The notes under the pieces: generated by a model
What the model saw: the letters and a program-made list of their open reading frames with translations, nothing else
Database searches by the model: none
Told to the model about the DNA's origin: nothing
Origin: Adineta vaga
Taxonomy: Eukaryota > Rotifera
DNA length: 64,000 bases
Assembly: GCA_021613535.1 (NCBI GenBank)
Contig: CP075492.1
Location: 8,494,001-8,558,000, forward strand
Reading direction: 5' to 3'
Position numbers and translations under genes: made by a program
Shown: piece by piece, positions 1 through 11,567 of the stretch
Layout of the letters: the number at the start of each line of letters is the position of its first letter
How positions within the stretch are numbered: position 1 is the stretch's first letter

Positions 1-40
1 CATAAAAGTTCATTTAGTTTCTCTTTATCTCTTCTTTTAG

Positions 41-1004
41 TACAGCAAATTCACTTGCTGGTTTGAAAAATTATAACATATTTATATGTGTTCTATATTG
101 CTGAATTTAGGTGCTTACGAATATATATTGAAAAAAACCAATGGATCTAATATTGATGTAAGTCGTTTATTTATTTATTATAATGGACGTGCTAAAAATA
201 AAAATGCTTCAACTATAACTGATTCGGGTTGTACAATGACGAATGCTATTGAAGCATTAGAAGAATATGGTGTATGTCTTGAATCTGTTTGGCCGTATGA
301 TATATCAGCAGTCAATAATCAACCTGATCAACAAGCCTATGAACAGGGAAAAGATCATCAAATTACGGGAGCTTTCAAAGTCAATATAGATTTAAATGAA
401 ATGAAATCTTGTTTAGCACAAGGTTTTCCATTTGCGTTTGGTTTACGATTATACAAAACGTTTAATAGAGCAGCCAACACGGGTGTAGTACCTCAACCAG
501 ATGCTGGTGATCAAGAACGAAGTGAACATGGCAGGTTTGACTTTATAGTATATTAACAATGATACAGAGATCGACTAAGTTTCATTTTCTTTCGTACTAG
601 ACATGCAATGTTAGCAGTTGGTTATAGTGATCAATCACGAGCATTTATTGTTCGAAATTCATGGGGTGAAAGTTGGGTATAAAAGAAAGTTGACGAAGTT
701 GAACATGTTTTCATTTGCTATTTATTTTTAGGGTGATGCAGGATATTGTTATATTCCATATGATTATATGACAAATCCTGCATATTGTTTTGATGTATGG
801 ACTATTCGAGAATTAGAAACTAATGATATGGGTCATGAAAATTGGGATTATGATGATTCAATTGATTATCAAGAAAAACTTCAATACGATGGTGGTAATA
901 ATAATGATGATGATAATGAAATTCGACAAATTCAAGAATATGGAGATGATGGTGATGATGATGATGATAATACCAGTACATCAAGTAGTAGTTCTTCAGA
1001 CTAA
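41..1004 (+). CDS. Papain-like C1 peptidase, copy A (5' end outside window)
   Basis: Cysteine peptidase of the papain superfamily (C1), in the prokaryote-like style seen in the complete copy C. Visible exons are 41-60, 111-534, 601-676 and 732-1004. The first complete codons read TANSLA, so the 20-base mini-exon sits just after the active-site codon; that codon is split by the intron and its first two bases lie outside the window, so Cys or Ser cannot be told apart. The catalytic His lies in RHAMLAVGYSD and the Asn in VRNSWGESWGD. A C-terminal tail after YIPYDYMTNP is Asp/Asn-rich and ends in a Ser run. No signal peptide can be judged because the start is missing. First of three tandem paralogues on the same strand. 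Confidence 0.85.
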
Positions 1005-1457
1005 TATTAAGTTCTTTAACATGAATACAATAAAATATTTTACTTGTTTTTTCATATTATGAAACTATTAAATTACTAATAAATCTCGTAATCTTTCATA
1101 ATTACTTATGAGTCAATGAAGCCATTTATTTTCCTTTTACTTTCGATGCGCTACATCGCAGTTAAAATTTGATTTATAGATTCCATTGTATCTCTCGAAC
1201 GTCATAGATAACATCAAAGATGACAAATCAATGAAGTGTTAATAAGCCAACAGAAAAAAGAGAAGAAGAAGAAGAAATGCGTTCATCAATATATTAAGAT
1301 ACAACGATGTTCTAGGAAGAACGGAGAAAAAGACTAATTGTAGAGTGTACGACAAGTTGTCAACTCATTCGAAGGTATTTAACATCAGTCAACACATGAA
1401 AAATTTATCATTTATTTTGTTATTCTAACTTGGAAACGATTGTTACAAAAGATAGAC
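1005..1457. other. Intergenic spacer, peptidase A to B
   Basis: About 450 AT-rich bases. It holds the putative 3' UTR of copy A (AATAAA-like signals near 1028 and 1078) and a purine-rich stretch (1254-1277). No gene seen. Confidence 0.6.
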
Positions 1458-2868
1458 ATGGCATTAAAACGTTACTTATCAAGAAAATTTAGTGACCATA
1501 AACAACGTTTAACAAATATTCTACCAACAGTACATTTACGTCATAGAAAACGTTCAAAAGAATCTTTTCGTCATCATAGAATCTATAGAACTGATCAACT
1601 TCCACCAAAAGTTGATCTTCGACCAGATATGACCCCCATTGAAAATCAATTAGATCTGGGTAGTAGGTAAGTATTAGTCACAATAATTTCATTTTCTCTA
1701 AAGAAAAAAAATAAACTTCTTTTAGCGTAGCCAATTGTCTAGCTGGTATGCTAAATAATTCTTTCAAGAGGTATCATTCGTGTTCTGATTTTTTAAGGAG
1801 CTTATGAATATTTAACAAAGAAAGCAACGGGTTCTGATATTCATGTCAGTCGATTGTTTATCGATTACAATGCACGTATTCTCGGTTGTTCTTCGAGATT
1901 GATCACTGATTCGGGTTGTTCTGTTATCAATGGTATTGAAGCATTGGAAGAATTTGGTGTATGTCTTGAATCTCTTTGGCCGTACGATATCACATGTGTT
2001 AATATACGACCTGATGATGAAGCTTATGAACAAGCTAAAAATCATAAGATAAATGAAGTATCACAACTACATATAGATTTAAATGAAATGAAATCTTGTC
2101 TTGCACAAGGTTTTCCATTTGCATTTGCTTTAAAATTAAACGATTCGTTTATGAGCGCATCAAAAAATGGTATTATATCCATGTTGAATACACCACCAAA
2201 GCGAGATCAACTATCAATTGGAAGGTTTGCTCATGTCTTTTTATTAATATAAAAGTATCAAATTTCTATGCCGAATAATTTCATTCTTTTAGTCATGCAC
2301 TGTTAGCTGTTGGTTATAGTGATCGATCTAATGCATTTATTGTTCGAAATTCATGGGGTCATTATTGGGTAAATTCGATTCATTTTCACAGAGAAAGTTT
2401 TTAAATAGATGATTTCTTTTATTTAGGGTGATAAAGGATATTGTTATATACCTTACGAATATATGACAAATCCGGAAGTTTCGTATGATATATGGACAAT
2501 TCGAAAAGTATCAAATGATAGTTTTGGTCGAGAATATTGGCATTTTGATGATATTGTTAATTATCTTAATGAAAATTCTATTGAAAAGAATCATGAAAAT
2601 GATTCGGATGATGATGATGAGAATGAAATAATACGGACAGATTATCGTCGATGGAAGAATTCTGAAGAAGATGCATGGAATGAATATCAAAACCTTAGAG
2701 GTTTGTTCTGCTACTTTGCTCGACGATGAATATTCTTTTCATGATTTTATTAAAGAACGACGAAGTCTTATCCGATATGATGATGACTATATTAATCAGC
2801 GATATCGACGCGATCGTTATGACCGAGATAATGAACCATATGATCAAAGATGTGAAGGTAAACATTAA
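1458..2868 (+). CDS. Papain-like C1 peptidase homologue, copy B, catalytic Cys replaced by Ser
   Basis: Exons 1458-1666, 1726-1745, 1798-2224, 2293-2368, 2427-2700 and 2756-2868 give 372 residues. The ATG at 1458 is chosen over an upstream in-frame TTG because it matches the basic N-terminus of copy C. The sequence PPKVDLRPDMTPIENQ precedes the active site and keeps the oxyanion-hole Gln. The active-site codon, split between exons 1 and 2, is AG|C, giving GSSVANCLAG where copy C has GSCTANTLAG. The His (SHALLAVGYSD) and Asn (VRNSWGHYWGD) remain. The tail has an Asp run and then Arg/Tyr/Asp repeats reached through a GTTTG..AAAG intron (2701-2755), whose phase fits. It is probably a pseudo-enzyme, unless Ser or the nearby Cys acts as nucleophile. 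Confidence 0.82.
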
Positions 2869-3493
2869 TGAAATTCAAAAGAAATAGAAAAAATACTTAG
2901 ATACCTTAGGATATATCAACAATGGCTTTGATATAAATAAAAACTATTCATCATCAATCTTCGATCAATATCAAGATCAATTTTGTAAATATTATCATTA
3001 TACAATATCAATCTGATTATTTCTTTTTATTTAGATAATAATTCTACTCATAATCGATTCGGTACCAATAATCAAAACTTCATGTTTTAACTAACACGAT
3101 TGTATTTCTTTTAATAATTCTCAGTATGAGTTGCAATACCAAGAAAAAGTACATTGGCACTCAAAAATAACAGATAATTCATCCTGCAATGAATAAGCAT
3201 TTAATAAAAATAAAAATAATGAGTTTTTTAGTTACTAACTATGTCAATAATGTTCTTTTTTTGGATTTGTTTCGAAATTAGTCAGCATGAATAAACCCTT
3301 GAAAATAAAGAATAGAAAAATTTGTTTGCTTTCATACCCCTGCCTCGTTTATTTGACATGAAAACAAGAAAAGCAAGAACAGAAATCGACTGATTCATTC
3401 ATCGACCTTTTTAAAGGTAGAAACATTTTTCTATTTCACAATCGAGTCAAACGGGAATTTATTTTCTAAGCGTAAAGTAGTTCTCGAGCAACA
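2869..3493. other. Intergenic spacer, peptidase B to C
   Basis: About 620 AT-rich bases with the 3' end of copy B and the presumed promoter of copy C. No coding signal or recognisable repeat was seen. Confidence 0.6.
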
Positions 3494-5102
3494 ATGCCGT
3501 TTAAAACTTATTTGATCAATAAAATTAAACATAAACGATTTCGTTTGAATGGTATTGTTCCATCCAAACGTTTACCACGTAAAGATAAATTATGTCAAGA
3601 ATTTCGTGATCATAAAGTTTTGCAAGCTGACGAATTACCACCTAAAGTTGATCTTCGACCTGACATGACACCAGTAGAAGATCAATCTAGAATTGGAAGC
3701 TGGTAAATATACATTAATTTATAGCCTAATTTTATTCATTCGTTCTTTCTACTTGCAGCACTGCTAATACTCTTGCTGGTGAAGAATCAATTTCTATTTT
3801 TTTTAAAATTTTAATGAATATAGTCTTTCTATATTTTATTAGGAGCTTATGAATATTTAACAAAGAAAGCCAATGGTCGGAATACAGATGTTAGTCGATT
3901 GTTTATCTATTATAATGCACGTGCAAGAAATAAAGATGGGCAAGCTGTAAGTGATACTGGCTGTTCCATGACACATGCAATTGAAGCATTAGAACAATTT
4001 GGTACATGTCGTGAATCACTTTGGCCTTACGATATTTCACGTGTTAATGTACGACCAGATAGTTCAGTTTACGAAGAGGCTCAGAATTATCAATTAGAGG
4101 AAGCACTTCGAGTAAATGTCGATTTAGAAGAAATGAAATCTTGTTTAGCACAAGGTTATCCATTTGCATTTGGTTTAAGATTATATACATCATTTGATAA
4201 AGCAGCAAAAACAGGTGTTGTGCCAATGCCTAGCGTATGGGATGGAAATCGACAATCGGATGGAAGGTTTGTAAAACAATTACTTGTGAAAAAAAGAAAT
4301 TTATTTATTTGTTTATAGCCATGCACTATTAGCAGTTGGTTATAGTGATGAATCACGAGCATTCATTGTTCGAAATTCATGGGGTGAAAAATGGGTAGGA
4401 AAGATTTTGTTTTCTTCTTCAACATAATGGTTTGATTTACTAATAATGTATAGGGTGATGTAGGATATTGTTATATTCCATATGATTATATGACAAATCC
4501 GGATTATTGCTTTGATGTTTGGAGTATTCGACGATTAGAAAATGATGATCTTGGTCATGATAATTGGGATTATAATGATAATGTTGATTATCGTCAAAAA
4601 CCGGAAAAAGATACCGCTGACAATGATAATGATGATGACGATAACGATAACGATGATAATCATATTGTTGAAGGATTCGACGAAGATGATGATAATGATG
4701 AGGATGATCGAGGTGGTTCAAAAAAGGAAAACTTTTGGTCGGAATTTAAACAAGATGGAAATTCAAGTAGCTATTCGTATTCGTACAGTAGTCATCGAAG
4801 TTAGTCTATATTTTGAGCTAATTCTTCTACTAAATATTCTCCTTGTTCGTTCAAAGCAACTGAATATTCAAGTGGTGAATCAAGTTCATTTGGTCATCGA
4901 CATCATGATAATAATGATGATGATAATGGTAAAGATTACATTTAACCTAAAACAAAAAACAAGATAATCTCGTACATATACCGCTTTTAGAATTTCGTCG
5001 ATTTCATCATGGAAGAAGCCATTGTAAGTCTTAAAATGAAGTTTTTTTTGTGCCTAAACTCATTTTATATCTTTAGTTGGTGGCTTTTCGGACGATGGAT
5101 GA
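3494..5102 (+). CDS. Papain-like C1 peptidase, copy C (complete catalytic set)
   Basis: Exons 3494-3702, 3759-3778, 3843-4266, 4319-4394, 4454-4799, 4857-4928, 4991-5023 and 5077-5102 give 401 residues; the last three small exons rest only on splice sites and phase. The motif LPPKVDLRPDMTPVEDQ is followed by GSCTANTLAG, in which the catalytic Cys codon is split TG|C across a phase-2 intron. His lies in SHALLAVGYSD and Asn in VRNSWGEKWGD. SRLFIYYNAR and ESLWPYD are typical of C1 peptidases of bacteria and protists with a DLR..GSCTANA core. There is a short basic N-terminus and no signal peptide or inhibitory propeptide, suggesting a cytosolic enzyme. The tail is strongly acidic (Asp/Asn), then Ser/Tyr, then His/Gly-rich. 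Confidence 0.83.
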
Positions 5103-5183
5103 TATGTACTATTCTTTCAAATATAGAACAAACACTATTTTCTAATTACTACTTTTATTATATGATGCCAATAAATTTTCTGT

Positions 5184-6251
5184 CTAATACAATAGAAATA
5201 AACAAAAGAGAAAAAATGAAATAAACGAATGAGTTAATGTTGATGATGAACTTGACATCAAAGGAAAAAAGGATATTTTTCCAAATTTTGGACATTGTAA
5301 ATCAATATATGTAAATCGATCAAAGAGACGAGCATGAGTAGTTCCATCTGGCATAAGACATTTTGTAAATTGAAATAGAGACGATGTATATTTCTTGGAA
5401 TAAATGACATATGTAATAAATCGTTGATATTCACGAAGATGATTACAATTACAATACGGAGTATTGAGTACAGTAATGAATGTTGAATTAACAAACATTT
5501 TCATAATCGTTGTCATTGATTCTAATGAAATCATTCGAAACTGACTAGGATTTGGTATAATTGATTGAAATGGAATATTTTTCATACGAATACGAAACGA
5601 TTTTGTAGAGTTTTTCCATTGATTAACTAATTGAATCCATTGTTGAACAGTTAACATCTGTTTTAAAACTACATTTTCATAAGATGAAATAAGATTAATT
5701 GATTGAATATATTGCATTTGAAGTAAACTATCGAAATGATCGATAGATTGAATAGGATTATCTTGTAAAAATAATGAAAGTAAACTAGTTAATGGTTGAA
5801 AATCATTTCCATCAATTGATTTGATATTATTATTTGATAAATCAAGCATTTGAAGATACTTATTTTGAAAACGAGGAAGTTTCGTTAAATGTGTATTACT
5901 TAAATTTAATTGAATAATCTGTGTTAAACATGAAAAATCAACTGATTCAGAATCTAAATATGATCCACTTAAATCTAATATTTGAATATTTGAATATTCA
6001 CATATATGACTTGGCCATTGTGTAAATGCATTTTGTGCGACAATTCGTGTAACATTATTCGCATTTTGTGAAGCAAATAATGGCAAATCAAATAATTTAT
6101 GAGAACAATTCGATAATGCTAACGAATATTGTGTTAAATAACATTGACAAGATGTATTTGGAACACATGAAGTGATATTATAAGTTTTCGTAGAAGTGAT
6201 AAAAACAAAACGAAGAAGAAGAAGGAGAAGAACTTGATTTAGTTGAGACAT
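5184..6251 (-). CDS. Leucine-rich repeat surface protein, probable GPI anchor
   Basis: A single-exon gene of 355 residues. An N-terminal hydrophobic signal peptide (residues 1-20) is followed by a Cys cluster (CVPNTSCQCY) resembling an LRR N-terminal cap. About four LRR segments follow (IQILDLSGSYL, IIQLNLSNTHL, LQMLDLSNNNI, LLSLFLQDNPI), then a Cys-containing C-terminal cap (YCNCNHL...C...C). The protein ends in a Ser run and a hydrophobic stretch (FISFFLFCLFLLY) with no charged tail, as expected for a GPI-anchor signal. Several N-glycosylation sequons are present. It is convergent with the peptidase array, with about 80 bases between the stops. Ligand and role cannot be told from sequence. 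Confidence 0.8.
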   Translation of the reverse strand: MSQLNQVLLLLLLRFVFITSTKTYNITSCVPNTSCQCYLTQYSLALSNCSHKLFDLPLFASQNANNVTRIVAQNAFTQWPSHICEYSNIQILDLSGSYLDSESVDFSCLTQIIQLNLSNTHLTKLPRFQNKYLQMLDLSNNNIKSIDGNDFQPLTSLLSLFLQDNPIQSIDHFDSLLQMQYIQSINLISSYENVVLKQMLTVQQWIQLVNQWKNSTKSFRIRMKNIPFQSIIPNPSQFRMISLESMTTIMKMFVNSTFITVLNTPYCNCNHLREYQRFITYVIYSKKYTSSLFQFTKCLMPDGTTHARLFDRFTYIDLQCPKFGKISFFPLMSSSSSTLTHSFISFFLFCLFLLY

Positions 6252-7038
6252 TCTACTTGTTCAAGATATTGAATGAAAAGACAAACTTTTGTCATAGTTA
6301 TTGTTGTTTTTTCGTACTGTTCATTTAAGACATATTCAGACATTATTTGTAATTGGACACTACACATAGTTTTTGCTTCCTATTCATTTAGTTGACTCGA
6401 CGTGACAATGAACAAATAATCAGACTAGTGTAATCGTCTGTGTTTTTTTTATTCACTGGTCTAGATATTATTGAAAGCTAATGATTAATAACTTACACAA
6501 TGCATATTCTTTAATAACACGGATTTGATAATGTTCATTGACTGAATGAAATAATGATAAGTCACGAAATTTATGTCGATATCGTTTTCGTTTCTAAACA
6601 TCTATCAATCATGTATTAGTCTATAACTTCTTCGTTACCAAAAATGTCTCAAATATATTCGCAATTTTTGTTATTTTGTCCAAAATTTAGTACAAAGGAC
6701 AGTAGAAAAACGAATGACACATAGTGATATGCAAAATCGTTAGCGATTTCATCTCTCATTTCATCGAAATATTATTCAAATCGACTAGGTAACTATCTAC
6801 ACGCAATCGACAATGAATATCTACATAATGTTAGATTCTATGTATGCAAATTTTTCTTTCAATATCAATATGATTGATTTATCCGAGAACGGTGTTAGAT
6901 GGTGGTATAGTGAAGAAGAAAAAAAATCGTCTTGTTCTCCTGTCTGCTTTATCACCATATAAACTTGACATTATTTCATGACGAATAACACATTGCTTTT
7001 TTTCTCTTTGTTTAAGATAACTGTCTTTCTAGTAAAAT
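6252..7038. other. Divergent intergenic region, LRR gene to nuclear receptor
   Basis: About 790 AT-rich bases between two divergently transcribed genes, so it probably holds both promoters. No coding potential or clear element was recognised. Confidence 0.6.
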
Positions 7039-8765
7039 ATGTACAGTGAACCATACAATTCATCAACGGTATGAAACTTCTTTCTAACTATTTCTAATTA
7101 TCTTCTTTTTTTTGAATATAATAGACATTTAATAATCAAACAACATTTCGTTTTAATGATTCTTATTATTTGGATTCTTTACCTTATTCTTCGTATAATA
7201 CAAATTCTTATCCATTTCGTCAACAAATTCCATCACATTCAACTCCATCCAATGTTTATTTTTCTTCTCATCAACATACATTTTCATCAACATCACAACT
7301 TACACATCCTGATTTAACACCATATACAACTTATGATACAACTTACTTGAATGCAGCAGTTGCAGCTGCTTATCAAAATACTTATCCAAATCCTTATCAT
7401 TCGAATCCAACCGATGATTCACTTGATGCTGGTTTTTCTCGACATATTGGTGGATTATATAGATCTGATAATGAACAACAACAACATGAACAAATCAATA
7501 CCGATCTTTCAGAACGTAAAATTTCAACATCAACAGTTCAATCGAGTAGAAAAAGAAAATCACAAGACGAATCAATGAGTAAAGAAAAATCTTCTTTTTT
7601 TGTATAGATTTTCATGCGATTGTTTCATTTTAGAATTACAATATGAATCCGAATCTTGCCGAGTATGTGATGATGTTAGTTCGGGTTATCATTTTGGTGT
7701 ATTTACATGTGAAGCATGTAAAGGATTTTTTCGTCGTTATTCAAAAAAATCAACAATTCTCGAGCCATGTCCAATACGATGTTCGATCAATAAAAATAAT
7801 CGGAATAATTGTGCTGCATGTCGTTTTGATAAATGTAAATATGTTGGTAAGAATATAATATTCTTGAAAATGAATATTTCTTCTTCTTATTTATCTATAA
7901 AGGTATGGCTTTAGATAAGATTCGTTTTGGTAAACCACCAAAATTATGTCGTTCTTCTCTATTACCATCAAGTGTTAAATTAGAACCGAATAATAATGAT
8001 TTTCAATTGATGTTGAAATTACTTGAATGTTATCAATCATTCGAAGAATATGAACAACAACCAACAACAAGTACACATTCATCAATTATATTTCAATTTT
8101 GTCATCGATTAGCTGATATTGTTATGCCGGAAAATGAACGTGTACCTGAAATATTTCTTGCTCGATTAAAACGACATGAATCAGCAATTAAATTTTTAAT
8201 TACAGGTGAAAATGATCAACATGTATCTTCATGGAGTAAGGAACCACAAGCATGGGTATTTGCACATAATGAACGTTGGCGTTTAATTATGATTTTATTG
8301 ATCTTAGCATTTGATGACGAACAAATTGGTGGAGGTTCATTCATTTCAGTACCATCAACTCCATCATCACCATTCGATATGAATGAAAATCTTTATCCTT
8401 CAACAAATGATACAGTAATTGAAAGAATTCTACGTTTATTTGAACTTGAATGTGATCAAGAAAAAGAAGCTCGAACATTTAATGAAAGTTCAAATTCTTA
8501 TACAACCATAACAAATGATAAGAATATAAAATATATGAAAGCACAATTTATTCTGCGTTTTGTTGATATGATGACAAATGATATGATATCCAATAGAGAT
8601 TCTTTATCAACAATTAATAATGATTCGATTCAATCATATTTAATTATAGAAGAACCTTTATATCGCAATCATCCGAATATAGCTTATTCATCAACATTAG
8701 ATGAACTACAAATACAACAAACAGAAACTAGTCAATCAACAGATCATTGTAGTGAAAAATCTTGA
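7039..8765 (+). CDS. Nuclear hormone receptor, divergent ligand-binding region
   Basis: Exons 7039-7068, 7125-7578, 7634-7846 and 7903-8765 give 519 residues. Residues 1-160 are a Ser/Thr/Tyr/Gln-rich A/B region. The DNA-binding domain (about 167-235) has both C4 zinc fingers: CRVCDDVSSGYHFGVFTC, the P-box CEACKGFFRR, then C...C...NNCAACRFDKCKYVGM, followed by the usual A-box-like RFGKPPK. The intron after YVG is at the classical position at the end of the second finger. The C-terminal half is long enough for a ligand-binding domain, but only scattered helices (HNERWRLIMILLILAF) resemble one and no clear AF-2 helix is seen. Acts as a nuclear transcription factor; subfamily not assigned. Confidence 0.9.
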
Positions 8766-8976
8766 ATAAAAAAGTGTGTTTTTTCTTATTTAAATATATG
8801 AAATATTTGCAGATTCATTCTATGATCTATTCCATCCTTTGAATCTAGAATTTGTAATTATTAAAGCTATATATATATAGCGCAAAAATCGAATCATTGA
8901 AATTAAAAGACAAAATTCGATTGGAGAGATAATATTACATTGATATAGGAAACAAATGTTCATCAAAACGATAGAT

Positions 8977-10839
8977 TTATCGTGTAAAACCAAATACTTC
9001 AATTTCCATAATTTGAAAATGTTCACAACTTGACAATGGTTTATTTGCATATGTATCACATTGTTTTGTACTACCTTCATTTAAATTCTGTTGAATACAT
9101 AAACCAATATCGAGTGCTTCTTTACTTCCACCGAATTGTAAACGTTCATTATCGGCATAGATAAAATAATCTTCATAAGGTTTCGTATCACCCATACTAA
9201 ATTTTTGATAACCAATCCATTTAAAAACTTGTCGTTTAGGCTTCAATGTAAATAGGAAAGTTTCACCTGTGCCAAACCATGTTCTTACTTTTGAACGTAC
9301 TGACAGTTGACCCGAACAGAAGACACCAAATATTTCTTCAAGTTCATTACGTATAATAATAAAACAATGTTCGTAAAATTCAACATGATCATATAGAGTA
9401 CGTAAACGACGACCATGAATATTAGATGAATAGATACGTTCAGGTTGAAATTCAGTCAATCGACTTGGAATTAATGACCAAAGATATGCAAAATCTGAAT
9501 GACTTGCTATGCTTGTATCAAATTCACGAATCATGATAATTGAATTCGAATTTTGATGATGACAAGGACGTATTGATGTACTTGTCGATGAAGAATTTGA
9601 TCCATGCTGCTCAGTAGTATTTGGTCCTGGACGTACTAAACGACGTTCTTGTTTGACTTTTTCTTCTTCAATCTATGTAAAAACTAACATTGTAGTTCAG
9701 ATATATCAAAACAGAGAAGGAAAGTTTTTACTTGAATTGTTCGAAAGATATCTTTTCTTCGTAAATGTCGAATATTAAATGCTTGTTTAAATAATTTCTC
9801 AATTGGTTGATCGAATTGTTGCATATAGTTGATTAAGAGTTCATCAGTCGCAGTAATATTCGCTTTTATTGCTGCTGATGATGTTGATGAAAAACGAGAA
9901 AATGTTTCACGTTGAAATATTGAATAACGTCGTTTTGGTTTAAATTGTTGATTTGATATGAATTTAGCAAATAGATTCATTAATGCCATACTGAAACGTA
10001 TTAAGATTTTCATATCTTCAATTAAAAGACAATCAATAATTGGTATTAAATATTTCGAAGGTAAATATTCAAATAGAATCCAAAGCCATTGATCAAAGAT
10101 ATTTTGTTGATATTTTGAAAGTATTTCATATGTTGAACGATAATGTCGACGTAATAATGAACGAAATGCCAATGTGATTGATTGATATTGAATTTCTGTT
10201 TGAGTTATTACATTATAATTATTACTCGTAAGAATTAATAACGATTCATAAGCATCGATTTCAGTCATATAATGTAAAAATAAAGCTGTTATAGGTGCAA
10301 GTAAAGGTGCCCATGTTACATCTGGATGATAGTAAGCAAAGACACTTAAGATACGCGTTCGTGCATGTTGACCTTTTCGATTCAGATTATAATTAGGTAG
10401 ATGATTGATATCAATACAGGATGGAAGACGAACAATGATGTCATTACGACGACCAAATATATTACTAAAACAAAACATTGTATTCCACTTCTTTTTTATC
10501 TTTTGAAGAGTAAAAATTTCAGATAACGTACCGTATATCTTCTGGATAACGTTCAACAGCTTGCTGAAATTTATATTGTTGATGTTTTTGTTCGTGATGA
10601 AGAATATTAAACCAAAGTGATGAACGTAATGGATGTGCGACATGTAAATGTGTAAGACGAAATAAATATTTGAGATTAGTTAAAGAAATATTGTTTTGAA
10701 AATCAATCGACAAAAATTGACTTAAATACTCATCATTAATTAATTGTTGATTAAATGGTTTTAATTCTGTTCGTTCACTATTTGCCGTATTTCGAGTATC
10801 TTCACAAATACTTGTTAAAGTTGTTAATGCAGGATGCAT
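8977..10839 (-). CDS. TBC1D24: TBC1D24-like TBC and TLDc domain protein
   Basis: Exons (minus) 10839-10532, 10464-9732 and 9672-8977 give 578 residues, close to the 559 of the human protein. A TBC (Rab-GAP-like) domain spans about residues 45-330: HPLRSSLWFNIL, RILSVFAYYHPDVTWAPLL, then KYLIPIIDCLLIEDMKILIR. A TLDc domain covers the C-terminal 185 residues, with RNELEEIFGVFCSG, WFGTGETFLF and CDTYANKPLSS. This order of the two domains is specific to TBC1D24/Skywalker, which acts at synaptic vesicles and endosomes and in oxidative-stress resistance. The linker is Ser/Thr/Asn-rich. Tail-to-tail with the nuclear receptor, about 210 bases apart. Confidence 0.92.
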
Positions 10840-11567
10840 CGAATGACATCAATTTTTACACGATGTATTTTATATATAATAGTCTTTCTCTTTTCAGTAT
10901 CATTTCATCCGTTCTATATATATATATATATATATATGCCTAGTCCATTATCAGCATAGGATACATGTAGAAGGTCAAAGAATGTTAAATACTTTCGTCG
11001 ATTCTTTAATATTTATTTATGTATTTTGAGAATGTCTATGTAGAACACCGTTGTTTTTTTTTCTTCAAAAAATTATCAGATATGTAAACAAATTTTTCCA
11101 GAATGACTAGGTCAAGTGTCTTTTGTGCATCGTATTATGTTTTATCTTTTATTTTTAACAACAACTGAGAGCGAGAAAGAGAACACAAATGAATAATAAT
11201 ATGAAGAGATGAAAAAGAAAGAGAGAGAAAGAAAGAAAAACGTAAAAATAAATAGTCGGATATTGGTTTTTCCGTTTAGTTTGTTCTTTGAATATCCGAA
11301 TTATGTCCCGAAAACAAAAAGAAGACGACGAAGAAGAAAAAAATCTATGTTAGATATAATTAAATAATGAAAACTAAACCAACGGACAACACGTATATAT
11401 TGACATGACAGATTTAACTGAAAACGCATAAACGAAAGAAAAGAAGACGAAAAACGAGAATATGATATAAATTTTGAATGAATGAAAGTAAATATGCCTG
11501 TTTAGCACGAATCGATCACATTATCTTGTCTTTTATAGCTATCTATTCTTTTTGAATCTTTGCATCT
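10840..11567. other. Intergenic region with (TA)n
   Basis: About 730 bases upstream of TBC1D24 and downstream of TM9SF2. It contains a (TA)n run near 10915-10937 and purine-rich stretches (11165-11240). No gene seen. Confidence 0.6.

Noticed and set aside
2701-2755. Possible frameshift in the tail of peptidase B
   Set aside because: A 55-base GTTTG..AAAG intron with matching phase explains the frame change better.
4440-4721. Minus-strand His/Tyr-rich open frame
   Set aside because: Antisense of the Asp/Asn-rich tail of peptidase C.
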